A program made the translations under genes and the position numbers. Positions 6,103-13,790 of a stretch of 16,773 nt of DNA are shown here, in pieces. The DNA lies in contig JBBRVD010000076.1 in the NCBI GenBank assembly GCA_038247175.1, positions 1-16,773 of the forward strand, written 5' to 3'. The stretch is from CAISIP01 sp038247175. GTDB taxonomy: Bacteria; Pseudomonadota; Gammaproteobacteria; Burkholderiales; Burkholderiaceae_C. Each line of letters opens with the position of its first letter. Position 1 is the first letter of the stretch. The notes under the pieces are model-generated. The model did not search any database, was not told the DNA's origin, and saw nothing but the letters and a program-made list of their open reading frames with translations.

Positions 6103-9100
6103 ATGCATGACCGGAACAGCAGCCCCATGACGCAAGAACAAGACCTGCATTTCGTGGCGCCTGGCCACCGCTGGCAATTCTGGATCGACCGGGGTGGCAC
6201 CTTCACCGATGTGGTCGGGCGCCGGCCCGATGGCGCTCTGGTCGCGCACAAGCTGCTGTCGGACAATCCGGAGCAATACAACGATGCGGCTGTGGCCGGA
6301 ATCCGTCATCTGCTGGGACTGCAGGCACATGAGCCGGTCACACCGGATCGGGTTCAATGCGTGAAGATGGGAACCACGGTTGCGACCAATGCCTTGCTCG
6401 AACGCAAGGGCGAGCCGACCTTGCTGGTGACGACGCGCGGATTCCGCGACGCCTTGCGGATCGGCTACCAGAACCGCCCGCGCCTGTTCGACCGGCATAT
6501 CGTGCTGCCCGAGTTGTTGTACCAGGTCGTGGTCGAGGCCGACGAGCGCGTGTCGGCGCACGGTGAGGTGGTGTTGCCGTTGGATCAGGTGGCATTGCGT
6601 ACGGCTATGCAGGCGCAATTCACCCTCGGCCTGCGCAGCGTAGCCATCGTATTCATGCACGGTTACCGGTACACGGATCATGAAAAGGCGGCCAGGCGTA
6701 TCGCCCAGGCAATCGGCTTCGCGCAGATCAGCACCTCGCACGAAACCAGCCCGATGATGAAGTTCGTCAGCCGGGGCGACACCACGGTGGTCGATGCATA
6801 CCTCTCGCCGATTCTGGGTCGTTATGTCGATCGGGTGGCACGGGAGATGCCCGGCGTGCGCTTGTTCTTTATGCAGTCGTCCGGCGGTTTGACAGACGCC
6901 CATGCGTTCCAGGGCAAGGATGCGATTCTCAGCGGTCCGGCCGGCGGCATCGTCGGCATGGCGCGTACTGCGGCGCTCGCCGGCCACAAGAAGGTGATCG
7001 GCTTCGACATGGGTGGCACGTCGACCGATGTGTCGCACTATGCCGGCGAGTTCGAGCGCGAATTCGAGACCCAGGTGGCTGGCGTGCGGATGCGCGCGCC
7101 GATGATGAGCATCCATACGGTCGCGGCCGGTGGTGGTTCCGTCCTGGCGTTCGACGGTGCGCGCATGCGGGTCGGCCCGGACAGCGCCGGCGCCAATCCG
7201 GGGCCAGCCAGTTACCGACGTGGCGGGCCATTGGCAGTGACCGATGCGAATCTGATGCTGGGCAAGATCCAGCCGCGTTATTTTCCCAAGGTGTTCGGGC
7301 CGAAGGCGAATGAGCCGCTGAGCCTGGCGGTGGTGGACAAGCAGTTTCGTGCGCTGGCCGAGCGCACCGGGCTGAGTGCCGAGCGCAGCGCCGAGGGTTT
7401 CGTCAACATCGCGGTGCAGCAGATGGCCAACGCGATCAAGAAGATCTCGGTCGCCCGGGGCTATGACGTCACGCGCTACACGCTGCAGTGTTTCGGCGGC
7501 GCCGGTGGTCAACATGCGTGCCTGGTGGCCGACGCGCTGGGCATGACACGGGTGTTTGTGCACCCGCTGGCCGGCGTGCTCAGCGCGTACGGCATGGGGT
7601 TGGCGGACCAGAACGTGATCCGCGAACAGGCGGTCGAGCGCCCGCTGGCGGCGCCGGCCCTGCCCGGGATCGTCGCCGTGCTCGATGGGCTGGCAAACGC
7701 CGCCGAAGCCGATCTGCAACGCCAGCAGGTCAGCCTTGGCGCGGTGCGCACCACGCGCCGGCTGCATGTGCGTTACGAAGGCAGCGATTCCGCGCTGCTG
7801 GTGACTTTTCCCGAAGCGGCATCACCTGACGCTGCGCAGCAGGTGGCGTCCATCGCAGCCGGTTTCGAAGCGGCTTACCGCCAGCGGTTCGCCTTCCTGA
7901 TGCAGGGCAAGGCCATGGTGGTCGAGGCGGTGTCGGTGGAGGCTGTGATTCCGGGTGACGCGCCCGAAGAGCCACGACACACCATGCAGGCGCCCCGTGC
8001 GGTGCCACGCCGAGAGACGGTGCGCATGTTCTCGGGTGGGCAGTGGCATGACGCTGCACTCGTGGTACGCGAGGACCTGCGTAGCGGTGACGTCATCGAC
8101 GGGCCCGCCATCGTTGCCGAGGCCAACGCCACCACCGTGGTCGAGCCGGGTTGGCAGGCGCAGCTGACAGAGCTGGACCATCTTTTGCTCGAGCGTGTCA
8201 CGCCCCGTAGCGCGATCTTTGCCGCCGGTACCTCGGTCGACCCGGTGCTGCTAGAGGTGTTCAACAACCTGTTCATGAACATCGCCGAGCAGATGGGGCT
8301 GCAGCTGCAGAACACCGCCTATTCGGTGAACATCAAGGAGCGGCTCGATTTCAGCTGTGCCTTGTTCAATGCCCAGGGTGAGCTGATCGCCAACGCGCCG
8401 CACATGCCGGTGCACCTGGGCTCGATGGGTGAGAGTATCAAGACCGTGATCCGCGAGAACGCGCGGACCATGGCCGATGGCGACGTGTTCGTGCTCAACG
8501 ATCCGTACCATGGCGGCACGCATCTGCCCGATATCACCGTCATCACGCCGGTCTATCTGAGCGGCGAGCCGACCTTTTATGTCGGCTCGCGAGGCCACCA
8601 TGCCGACGTGGGTGGTACCTCGCCGGGATCGATGCCACCGTTCTCGACCCGGATCGAGGAGGAGGGCGTGCAGATCGATAACTTCAAGCTGGTCGATCGC
8701 GGCGTGCTGCGCGAAGCCGAGATGATCGCCTTGCTCGGCAGCGGCCCGTATCCGTCGCGCAATCCGCGGCAGAACATGGCCGACCTCAAGGCGCAGATCG
8801 CCGCCAACGAGAAGGGCGTGCAGGAGCTGCGCAAGATGGTCGATCAGTTCGGACTCGATGTCGTGCAGGCCTACATGGGCCATGTGCAGGACAACGCCGA
8901 GGAGTCGGTGCGCCGCGTCATCACCCGGCTCAAGGATGGGGCGTTCAGGTTGCCGCTGGACAATGGCGCGCGGATCCAGGTGGCGATCCGGGTCGATGCA
9001 GATAATCGCAGCGCCGTGGTGGACTTCACCGGAACCTCGGTGCAGCAGACAAACAACTTCAATGCACCCACCGCGGTCTGCATGGCGGCGGTGTTGTATG

Positions 9101-9792
9101 TATTCCGCACGCTGGTCGACGACGACATACCGCTCAATGCCGGCTGCCTCAAACCGCTGGAGGTGATCATTCCCGCCGGCTCGATGCTGAACCCGAACCC
9201 GCCGGCGTCGGTGGTCGCCGGCAATGTCGAAACCTCGACCTGCATCACCAACGCCCTGTACGGCGCGCTCGGTGTGCTGGCGGCCAGTCAGTGCACGATG
9301 AACAACTTCACGTTCGGCAATGCCCGCCATCAGTATTACGAGACCATCTCCGGCGGTTCGCCGGCGGGCGGAGAGCGGGACGAGGAGGGCCGGCCGGTCA
9401 ACGGTTTCAACGGCACCAGCGTGGTTCAGACGCATATGACGAATTCCCGGCTGACCGATCCGGAGGTGCTGGAGTTCCGGTACCCGGTGCGGCTCGAGAG
9501 TTACGAGATCCGCCAAGGGTCGGGTGGCGCCGGGCACTGGCATGGCGGCGATGGTGGTGTGCGCCGGATCCGTTTCCTCGAGCCGATGACGGCCAGCATC
9601 CTGTCCAACGCCCGGACGGTGGCGCCGTTTGGCGTCGCCGGCGGGCTTGCCGGCGCGGTGGGTATCAATCGGGTGGTACGGGCCGACGGCTCGGTCGAAC
9701 CACTGGCGCATATTGGCCAGGCTGAAATGGCAGTGGGCGATATCTTCGAGATCCATACCCCTGGCGGCGGGGGATTCGGTACGCCCGACTGA
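6103..9792 (+). CDS. 5-oxoprolinase (ATP-hydrolysing), fused HyuA-HyuB hydantoinase/oxoprolinase
   Basis: The 1229-aa protein opens 5-oxo-L-proline to L-glutamate at the cost of ATP, if it matches its closest relatives. The N-terminal half is the HyuA-type part, an ASKHA-like ATPase: WIDRGGTFTDV (27-37), MGTTVATNALLERKG, and GFDMGGTSTDVSHYAGEF with GGTSTD at 304-309. From about residue 713 (DPVLLEVFNNLF) the HyuB part begins, with QNTAYSVNIKERLDFSCALF and the C-terminal GGGGFG. Order and motifs resemble the single-chain eukaryotic OPLAH, which has 1288 residues, more than the separate hyuA and hyuB subunits of hydantoinases. N-methylhydantoinase or another cyclic amide hydrolase remains possible. 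The start is unsure: ATG 6103 touches the marR stop and ATG 6127 is equally plausible; neither has a clear Shine-Dalgarno sequence. Confidence 0.93.
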   Translation: MHDRNSSPMTQEQDLHFVAPGHRWQFWIDRGGTFTDVVGRRPDGALVAHKLLSDNPEQYNDAAVAGIRHLLGLQAHEPVTPDRVQCVKMGTTVATNALLERKGEPTLLVTTRGFRDALRIGYQNRPRLFDRHIVLPELLYQVVVEADERVSAHGEVVLPLDQVALRTAMQAQFTLGLRSVAIVFMHGYRYTDHEKAARRIAQAIGFAQISTSHETSPMMKFVSRGDTTVVDAYLSPILGRYVDRVAREMPGVRLFFMQSSGGLTDAHAFQGKDAILSGPAGGIVGMARTAALAGHKKVIGFDMGGTSTDVSHYAGEFEREFETQVAGVRMRAPMMSIHTVAAGGGSVLAFDGARMRVGPDSAGANPGPASYRRGGPLAVTDANLMLGKIQPRYFPKVFGPKANEPLSLAVVDKQFRALAERTGLSAERSAEGFVNIAVQQMANAIKKISVARGYDVTRYTLQCFGGAGGQHACLVADALGMTRVFVHPLAGVLSAYGMGLADQNVIREQAVERPLAAPALPGIVAVLDGLANAAEADLQRQQVSLGAVRTTRRLHVRYEGSDSALLVTFPEAASPDAAQQVASIAAGFEAAYRQRFAFLMQGKAMVVEAVSVEAVIPGDAPEEPRHTMQAPRAVPRRETVRMFSGGQWHDAALVVREDLRSGDVIDGPAIVAEANATTVVEPGWQAQLTELDHLLLERVTPRSAIFAAGTSVDPVLLEVFNNLFMNIAEQMGLQLQNTAYSVNIKERLDFSCALFNAQGELIANAPHMPVHLGSMGESIKTVIRENARTMADGDVFVLNDPYHGGTHLPDITVITPVYLSGEPTFYVGSRGHHADVGGTSPGSMPPFSTRIEEEGVQIDNFKLVDRGVLREAEMIALLGSGPYPSRNPRQNMADLKAQIAANEKGVQELRKMVDQFGLDVVQAYMGHVQDNAEESVRRVITRLKDGAFRLPLDNGARIQVAIRVDADNRSAVVDFTGTSVQQTNNFNAPTAVCMAAVLYVFRTLVDDDIPLNAGCLKPLEVIIPAGSMLNPNPPASVVAGNVETSTCITNALYGALGVLAASQCTMNNFTFGNARHQYYETISGGSPAGGERDEEGRPVNGFNGTSVVQTHMTNSRLTDPEVLEFRYPVRLESYEIRQGSGGAGHWHGGDGGVRRIRFLEPMTASILSNARTVAPFGVAGGLAGAVGINRVVRADGSVEPLAHIGQAEMAVGDIFEIHTPGGGGFGTPD

Positions 9793-9824
9793 TCCGGTTC
9801 CAGGCCATCGCGGGGCCGTTACGC

Positions 9825-9830
9825 AAGGAG
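9825..9830 (+). promoter_or_regulatory. Ribosome binding site deciding the dinB-family start
   Basis: AAGGAG directly touches the ATG at 9831, which is too close to use. It is 6 bases before the next in-frame ATG at 9837, so 9837 is chosen. Confidence 0.75.
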
Positions 9831-9836
9831 ATGACG

Positions 9837-10400
9837 ATGCTTCCTGGTTCTCTGGACCATTACCGCTGGATGGCGCGTTACAACGCCTGGTTCAACCAGC
9901 GGTTGTACGACGCCTGCGAAAAAATCGACGATGCGGCTCGCAAGCGCGACAGCGGAGCCTTTTTCGGCTCCATCCACAACACGCTGAACCACCTGATCGT
10001 GGCTGATCAGATCTGGCTCCAGCGGCTGTACCAATGCGGCCTGGACAACGGTTTTCAGGCCGCGGCCCTGTCGCCGCACGTGCTTGACCTGGCGCCGGGC
10101 CACGGATTGGCCGAGCCGGCATTTGCCGACTGGGCGCGGTTGCGCGCCAAGCGCTGGCAACTGGACGATGCCATCAGCCTGTGGCTGGCAGCCATGCCAC
10201 CGGCCTTTCCCGGCTTCACCATGCGTTATGCGAACACCAAAGGTGTGCATCGCGAGCATCCGGCGTGGCGGGCAATGGCGCATTTCTTCAACCACCAGGC
10301 GCACCACCGGGGCCAGGTGACGACGTTGCTGATGCAGTCGGGCGTCGACGTGGGTGTCACCGACCTGGTCGCCTTGCTCGGGCCGGACGATCCGGTCTGA
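9837..10400 (+). CDS. DinB/YfiT-family protein (putative metal-dependent thiol transferase or hydrolase)
   Basis: The 187-aa protein has the four-helix DinB layout: an N-terminal HYRWMARYNAWFNQRLYDAC, the motif NTLNHLIVADQIW and the C-terminal FFNHQAHHRGQV. The three histidines expected to hold a divalent metal are His52, His153 and His157 counted from the ATG at 9837. The DinB superfamily includes bacillithiol and mycothiol S-transferases and isomerases as well as many proteins of unknown function. No specific reaction can be assigned. It lies 44 bp behind the oxoprolinase gene on the same strand, so cotranscription is likely. A link to glutathione-derived substrates is inference. An alternative start two codons upstream has no usable spacing to its ribosome site. 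Confidence 0.88.
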   Translation: MLPGSLDHYRWMARYNAWFNQRLYDACEKIDDAARKRDSGAFFGSIHNTLNHLIVADQIWLQRLYQCGLDNGFQAAALSPHVLDLAPGHGLAEPAFADWARLRAKRWQLDDAISLWLAAMPPAFPGFTMRYANTKGVHREHPAWRAMAHFFNHQAHHRGQVTTLLMQSGVDVGVTDLVALLGPDDPV

Positions 10401-10445
10401 ACGCCGGGCCGGATTGGGATGAAAAGTCGGTCGGGGTTGGCCCGG

Positions 10446-10469
10446 GCTTGCGCGCGCAGCCTATTTTTT
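10446..10469 (+). terminator. Candidate intrinsic terminator after the dinB-family gene
   Basis: GCTTGCGCGCGCAGC (10446-10460) can fold on the self-complementary core TGCGCGCGCA and is followed by a run of six T at 10464-10469. A larger pairing, CCGGGCC (10404-10410) with GGCCCGG (10439-10445), precedes it. The T run is also the complement of the last two Lys codons of the convergent comEA-like gene, so it may be incidental. Confidence 0.4.
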
Positions 10470-10784
10470 CGCACTGCTGCCCGCTGCGGTCTTGGCTTCG
10501 GCTGCGGGTACGCCGATCTTGAAGCTGATACCGCCCACTGTCAGGCCCTCGGCCGAAAGCCGCGCCGCGCTGGCCTGTCCGACACCCTTGACGCGGGTCA
10601 TCAGGTCGTTCCAGTCCTTGAACGATCCCCGCTTGCGTTCGTCCAGGATGCGCGACGACATGGCGGGCCCGATGCCCTTGATGCCGTCGAGTTCGGCGAC
10701 ACTAGCCTGGTTGACGTCGACGGCGGCGGCGAACACGGTGCTGGCGCACAGCAGGGCGATGGAGATCAGGATTGGCTTGAACAT
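10461..10784 (-). CDS. Exported ComEA-like helix-hairpin-helix protein
   Basis: The 107-aa protein has a signal peptide (residues 1-20, MFKPILISIALLCASTVFAA) followed by two helix-hairpin-helix units: NQASVAELDGIKGIGPAMSS (25-44) and the region around WNDLMTRVKGVGQASAARLS (58-77). This is the ComEA-type fold that binds double-stranded DNA without sequence preference in the periplasm and acts in DNA uptake in competent bacteria. Stand-alone copies are widespread in proteobacteria and their role in competence is often untested. The C-terminus is a short Ala/Lys tail. The start at 10784 is supported by AAGGA (10791-10795) with 6 bases spacing. The gene faces the dinB-family gene tail to tail and shares its upstream region with the GGT-family gene. 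No com genes are beside it. Confidence 0.88.
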   Translation of the reverse strand: MFKPILISIALLCASTVFAAAVDVNQASVAELDGIKGIGPAMSSRILDERKRGSFKDWNDLMTRVKGVGQASAARLSAEGLTVGGISFKIGVPAAEAKTAAGSSAKK

Positions 10785-10986
10785 GGTGTTTCCTTGCAGT
10801 GGTCGGTTGAGGACAGTCGGTCGTGTCCGCAGGTGCTGGCGAACACGTGTGCAGATTAGGCGTGATTGCGCGTGATCGGCTCGCCCACCGTCCGCCAAAG
10901 GCATGATGCCCTGGTGCCAGCCAAGCCGGATGACCGCCCCCGCGACCTTTTCCCCTCACGCCCCCAACCGCTTTCAGGCAACCACG

Positions 10987-12594
10987 ATGCAATTCCACTG
11001 GCAGAACCCTTATCCGACGATCCGCAGCCCGCTGATGGCGCGCAACATCGTGTCGACGTCTCACCCGCTGGCCTCGCAGGCCGGCCTGCGCATGCTGCTC
11101 AAGGGCGGCAACGCCATCGACGCCGCGATCGCGGCTGCCGCGGCACTGACCATCGTCGAGCCGGTATCGAACGGCCTGGGCAGCGATAACTTCGCGATCC
11201 TGTGGGATGGCAAGGAATTGCACGGACTCAATTCCTCGGGCGTGGCGCCGGCGGCCTGGAATCCGGCGTACTTCAGGAGCCGCCATGGCGAGTCCATGCC
11301 CGAGCGTGGCTGGGATTCGGTGACGACGCCCGGTGCGGTGGCCGGCTGGGTCGCGTTGTCGAGGCGTTTCGGCAAGTTGCCGTTCGCCGATCTGCTCGAG
11401 CCGGCGATTGAACTGGCCGAGCGTGGTCATTCGGTGGCGTGCATCGTCGCCGACAAATGGGCGCGCCAGATACCGGTGCTGGCCGACAAGCCCGGTTTTG
11501 CCGAAGCCTTCATGCCGCGTGGACGAGCGCCTCGGCCGGGCGAGCGGTTCGTCTTTGATGCGGCAGGCAAGACGCTGCGCAAGATCGCGGCCACCACCGG
11601 TGATGCGTTTTACCGTGGTGAAGTCGCCGAGCAACTGGTCGCGCACGCGTCTGCCTATGGTGGCGGCATGACGCTGGCCGATCTGGATGCGTACCGGCCC
11701 GAATGGGTGACGCCGATTCGCAAGGATTTCGCCGGCTACACGGTGCACGAGATCCCGCCCAACGGCCAGGGTATCGCCGCGCTGATGGCGCTGGGCATGC
11801 TCGACCAGATGGACCTGGGGCGTTTCCCCGTCGACAGCGTCGAGTCGCAGCATCTGCAGATCGAAGCGATGAAGCTGGCGTTCGCCGACACCTACCGCTG
11901 GGTGGCCGATGCGCGCCACATGACCGAGGTCACGGCAGAGGACCTGCTCAGCGATGCCTACCTGGCCGATCGAGCCAGGCTGATCGAGCCGGGCATGGCA
12001 AAGGACTTTGCACACGGCACGCCACCGCGCGGTGGCACCGTCTACCTGACTGCCGCCGATGAAAACGGCATGATGATCAGCCTGATCCAGTCGAACTACA
12101 TGGGATTCGGCAGTGGTGTCGTCGTGCCTGGAACCGGTGTCAGCCTGCAGAATCGCGGCTTCGGATTTACGTTGCAGGATGGCCACGCCAACCAGGTCGC
12201 TGGCGGCAAGCGGCCGTTCCACACCATCATTCCCGGTTTCCTGACCAAGGATGGCATGCCGCAAATGAGTTTTGGCGTGATGGGCGGCAACATGCAACCC
12301 CAGGGGCATCTGCAAACGCTGGCCCGCATGCTGGTCTACCAGCAGCAGCCGCAGGCGGCTTGCGACGCACCCCGCTGGAAGGTCAGCACCGGCCTAGCCG
12401 TGGACTTCGAGACCACGATGGCAGAGTCACTGATCGACGGGCTGAAAAAGCTGGGTCACCGGTTCGAACTGGTTCCGGACAACTACATGGACTTCGGCAG
12501 CGGCCAGTTCATCTGGCGCCTGAGCGGCGACATGCAAGACGGCTACGTGGCTGCCAGCGACTCCCGTCGCGACGGCCAGGCCGTGGGTTTCTGA
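10987..12594 (+). CDS. Gamma-glutamyltransferase-family protein, leaderless (YwrD-like)
   Basis: The 535-aa protein belongs to the Ntn-hydrolase GGT family, which matures by self-cleavage in front of a catalytic Thr. Family features are GLRMLLKGGNAIDAAIAA (33-50), VTTPGAVAGW, PPNGQGIAAL, the cleavage region RGGTVYLTAADENG with Thr351 the likely nucleophile, SNYMGFGSGVVVPGTG, and GGNMQPQGH. It has no signal peptide, unlike the periplasmic E. coli enzyme, so it should be cytoplasmic. The position of the Arg that binds the gamma-glutamyl carboxylate (R114 in E. coli) seems to be Ser84 in NSSGVAP, so activity on glutathione is uncertain; YwrD-like and cephalosporin-acylase-like members also diverge here. 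The ATG at 10987 is chosen because homology begins at once (NPYPTIRSP); upstream in-frame ATGs add only a low-complexity tail. Confidence 0.9.
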   Translation: MQFHWQNPYPTIRSPLMARNIVSTSHPLASQAGLRMLLKGGNAIDAAIAAAAALTIVEPVSNGLGSDNFAILWDGKELHGLNSSGVAPAAWNPAYFRSRHGESMPERGWDSVTTPGAVAGWVALSRRFGKLPFADLLEPAIELAERGHSVACIVADKWARQIPVLADKPGFAEAFMPRGRAPRPGERFVFDAAGKTLRKIAATTGDAFYRGEVAEQLVAHASAYGGGMTLADLDAYRPEWVTPIRKDFAGYTVHEIPPNGQGIAALMALGMLDQMDLGRFPVDSVESQHLQIEAMKLAFADTYRWVADARHMTEVTAEDLLSDAYLADRARLIEPGMAKDFAHGTPPRGGTVYLTAADENGMMISLIQSNYMGFGSGVVVPGTGVSLQNRGFGFTLQDGHANQVAGGKRPFHTIIPGFLTKDGMPQMSFGVMGGNMQPQGHLQTLARMLVYQQQPQAACDAPRWKVSTGLAVDFETTMAESLIDGLKKLGHRFELVPDNYMDFGSGQFIWRLSGDMQDGYVAASDSRRDGQAVGF

Positions 12595-12599
12595 CCGTG

Positions 12600-12614
12600 C
12601 ATGCGGTGCGCATG
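12600..12614. terminator. Small hairpin between two convergent genes
   Basis: CATGCG (12600-12605) and CGCATG (12609-12614) are perfect arms around GTG. It lies in the 40-bp gap between the GGT-family gene and the convergent carbon-nitrogen hydrolase. There is no T tract on either strand, so a terminator role is weakly supported. Confidence 0.2.
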
Positions 12615-12634
12615 TTGCCGCTCGCGCCCCGTCG

Positions 12635-13482
12635 TCAGCGTTCCACCGTGCGGGTGTAGGTCTCGGGCCGACGGTCGCGGTAAAACTGCCAGGCGGTCCG
12701 GACTTCGCGCAGGTGTCCATGTCCAGGTCGCGGATGACGACCTCGGTCTTGTCGGTGCTGGCCACCGCACCCACATAGTTGCCGCGCGGATCGACGAAAT
12801 AGCTCGAGCCATAGAAGGTGACCGCCTTGTCGCCGAACTCGCGGCTCTCGTTGCCGATGCGGTTGTTGGCGGCGATGAAGTACTGGTTCGCGGCGGCGGC
12901 TGCCGGTTGCTCCAGCTCCCATAACCGGTTGGACAGTCCGGGTTTGGTGGCGGACGGGTTGAACACCATCGTGGCGCCGGCCAGCCCGAGTTCGCGCCAG
13001 CCTTCCGGGAAATGCCGGTCGTAGCAGATGTAGACGCCGATGCGCCCGACAGCCGTGTCGAAGACCGGATAACCCAGCGTGCCGGGGCGGAAATAGAACT
13101 TCTCCCAGAACTGCGGCAGGTTGGGTATGTGGTGCTTGCGGTACTTGCCCAGCAGCCGGCCGTCGGCATCGATGACGGCGGCGGTGTTGTAGAGCAGGCC
13201 GGGCATTTCCTCTTCGTAAATCGGCAAAACGATGACCAGCTTCAGTTCCTGCGCGAGCTTCTGGAAGCGCTCGACCGTCGGCCCCGGTATCGACTCGGCA
13301 TAGGCGTAGTACCGGGTGTCCTCGACGATACCGAAATACGGCCCGTAGAACAACTCCTGGAAGCAGATGATGCCCGCACCCTGGGCCGCGGCATCGCGCG
13401 CGAACTGCTCGTGTTTGGCGATCATCGATTCCTTGTCGCCGGTCCAGTCGGTCTGGGTAATGGCTGCGCGTACGACGTTCAT
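12635..13482 (-). pseudogene. Carbon-nitrogen hydrolase (nitrilase superfamily, N-carbamoyl amidohydrolase type), frameshifted near the 3' end
   Basis: MNVVRAAITQTDW begins at 13482 behind a good GGAGG (13488-13492, 5 bases spacing). The frame carries the full catalytic set: Glu43 (CFQELFYGPYF), Lys116 (KYRKHHIP) and Cys153 (YICYDRHFPEGW). This type resembles beta-ureidopropionase and N-carbamoyl-amino-acid or carbamoylputrescine amidohydrolases. After about Asp256 the frame loses homology and runs on, antisense to the GGT-family gene, to 12427. In the next frame the family C-terminus appears: LREVRTAWQFYRDRRPETY, ending in a stop at 12635. One missing base near 12712-12716 (minus strand GACACCTGCG where GACACCCTGCG would fit) explains both. 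With it restored the protein is 282 aa, normal for the family. It may be a true mutation or a read error in a C run. All catalytic residues precede the shift. Confidence 0.85.
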
Positions 13483-13600
13483 GCTGGCCTCCGTGATGGG
13501 AGCGTTGGTTGGATTGCGCCGCCGTCGGCCGCGGTAACGCGCCGCAAACAGGGTCGAGCGCGTCGCGATGCGGGCCACGGCGGGCGGCCGGGGAACCCCT

Positions 13601-13628
13601 AGTATGCGGCCGTCGCGCCGGCTGTCAA
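13601..13628 (-). promoter_or_regulatory. Probable promoter of the carbon-nitrogen hydrolase gene
   Basis: On the minus strand TTGACA (13628 to 13623) is a perfect -35. It is followed after 16 bases by CATACT (13606 to 13601), four of six -10 matches. A start near 13594 gives a leader of about 110 bases. The palindrome GGGGAACCCC (13590-13599) falls at this start site and could be an operator. Confidence 0.5.
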
Positions 13629-13723
13629 ATGCCGGCGCCGCGCCTGCGTGGCCCGCGGCCGGCCTCAACCTGCCGACGTCGCGCCCAATGGCCCTGCTGG
13701 CGAATGGGTGGGCTCGCTGCCGG

Positions 13724-13751
13724 TTGCGCCGCAACGATGAATCCCTAGAAT
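13724..13751 (+). promoter_or_regulatory. Candidate promoter of the small exported protein gene
   Basis: TAGAAT (13746-13751) matches the -10 consensus at five of six positions. TTGCGC (13724-13729), a weak -35, lies 16 bases upstream. Transcription would start near 13758, about 33 bases before the ATG at 13791. Confidence 0.45.
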
Positions 13752-13790
13752 TTCCGGGTCAGCATGTCCTGGCTTCAACCCGAGATTCCC

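Larger units (their letters stand above)
13483..13790. other. Divergent intergenic region (308 bp)
   Basis: This gap separates the carbon-nitrogen hydrolase gene from the small exported protein gene. It holds the two promoter candidates listed separately and the GGGGAACCCC palindrome. The frames that stay open across it are Arg/Ala-rich and show no recognisable protein, so I see no further gene here. Confidence 0.6.

Noticed and set aside
6097..7767. A 556-codon open frame on the minus strand, opposite the oxoprolinase gene
   Set aside because: It lies wholly antisense to a well-supported gene, is rich in Arg, His and Gln, and shows no family motif. Long antisense frames are common in GC-rich DNA.
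8251..9756. A 501-codon minus-strand frame opposite the HyuB half
   Set aside because: Antisense to conserved oxoprolinase sequence, His/Arg-rich composition, no recognisable domain.
6097..9792. Two separate genes, hyuA and hyuB
   Set aside because: The frame is continuous through the junction near residue 700 with no stop, and the single-chain order matches OPLAH-type 5-oxoprolinases.
10702..12315. A 537-codon minus-strand frame opposite the GGT-family gene
   Set aside because: It is antisense to the GGT-family gene and overlaps the comEA-like gene in another frame; no motif.
12427..12634. Extension of the carbon-nitrogen hydrolase frame past 12635, into the GGT-family gene on the opposite strand
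   Set aside because: The tail has no homology and overlaps a conserved gene; the family C-terminus lies in the neighbouring frame, so the extension is a result of the frameshift.
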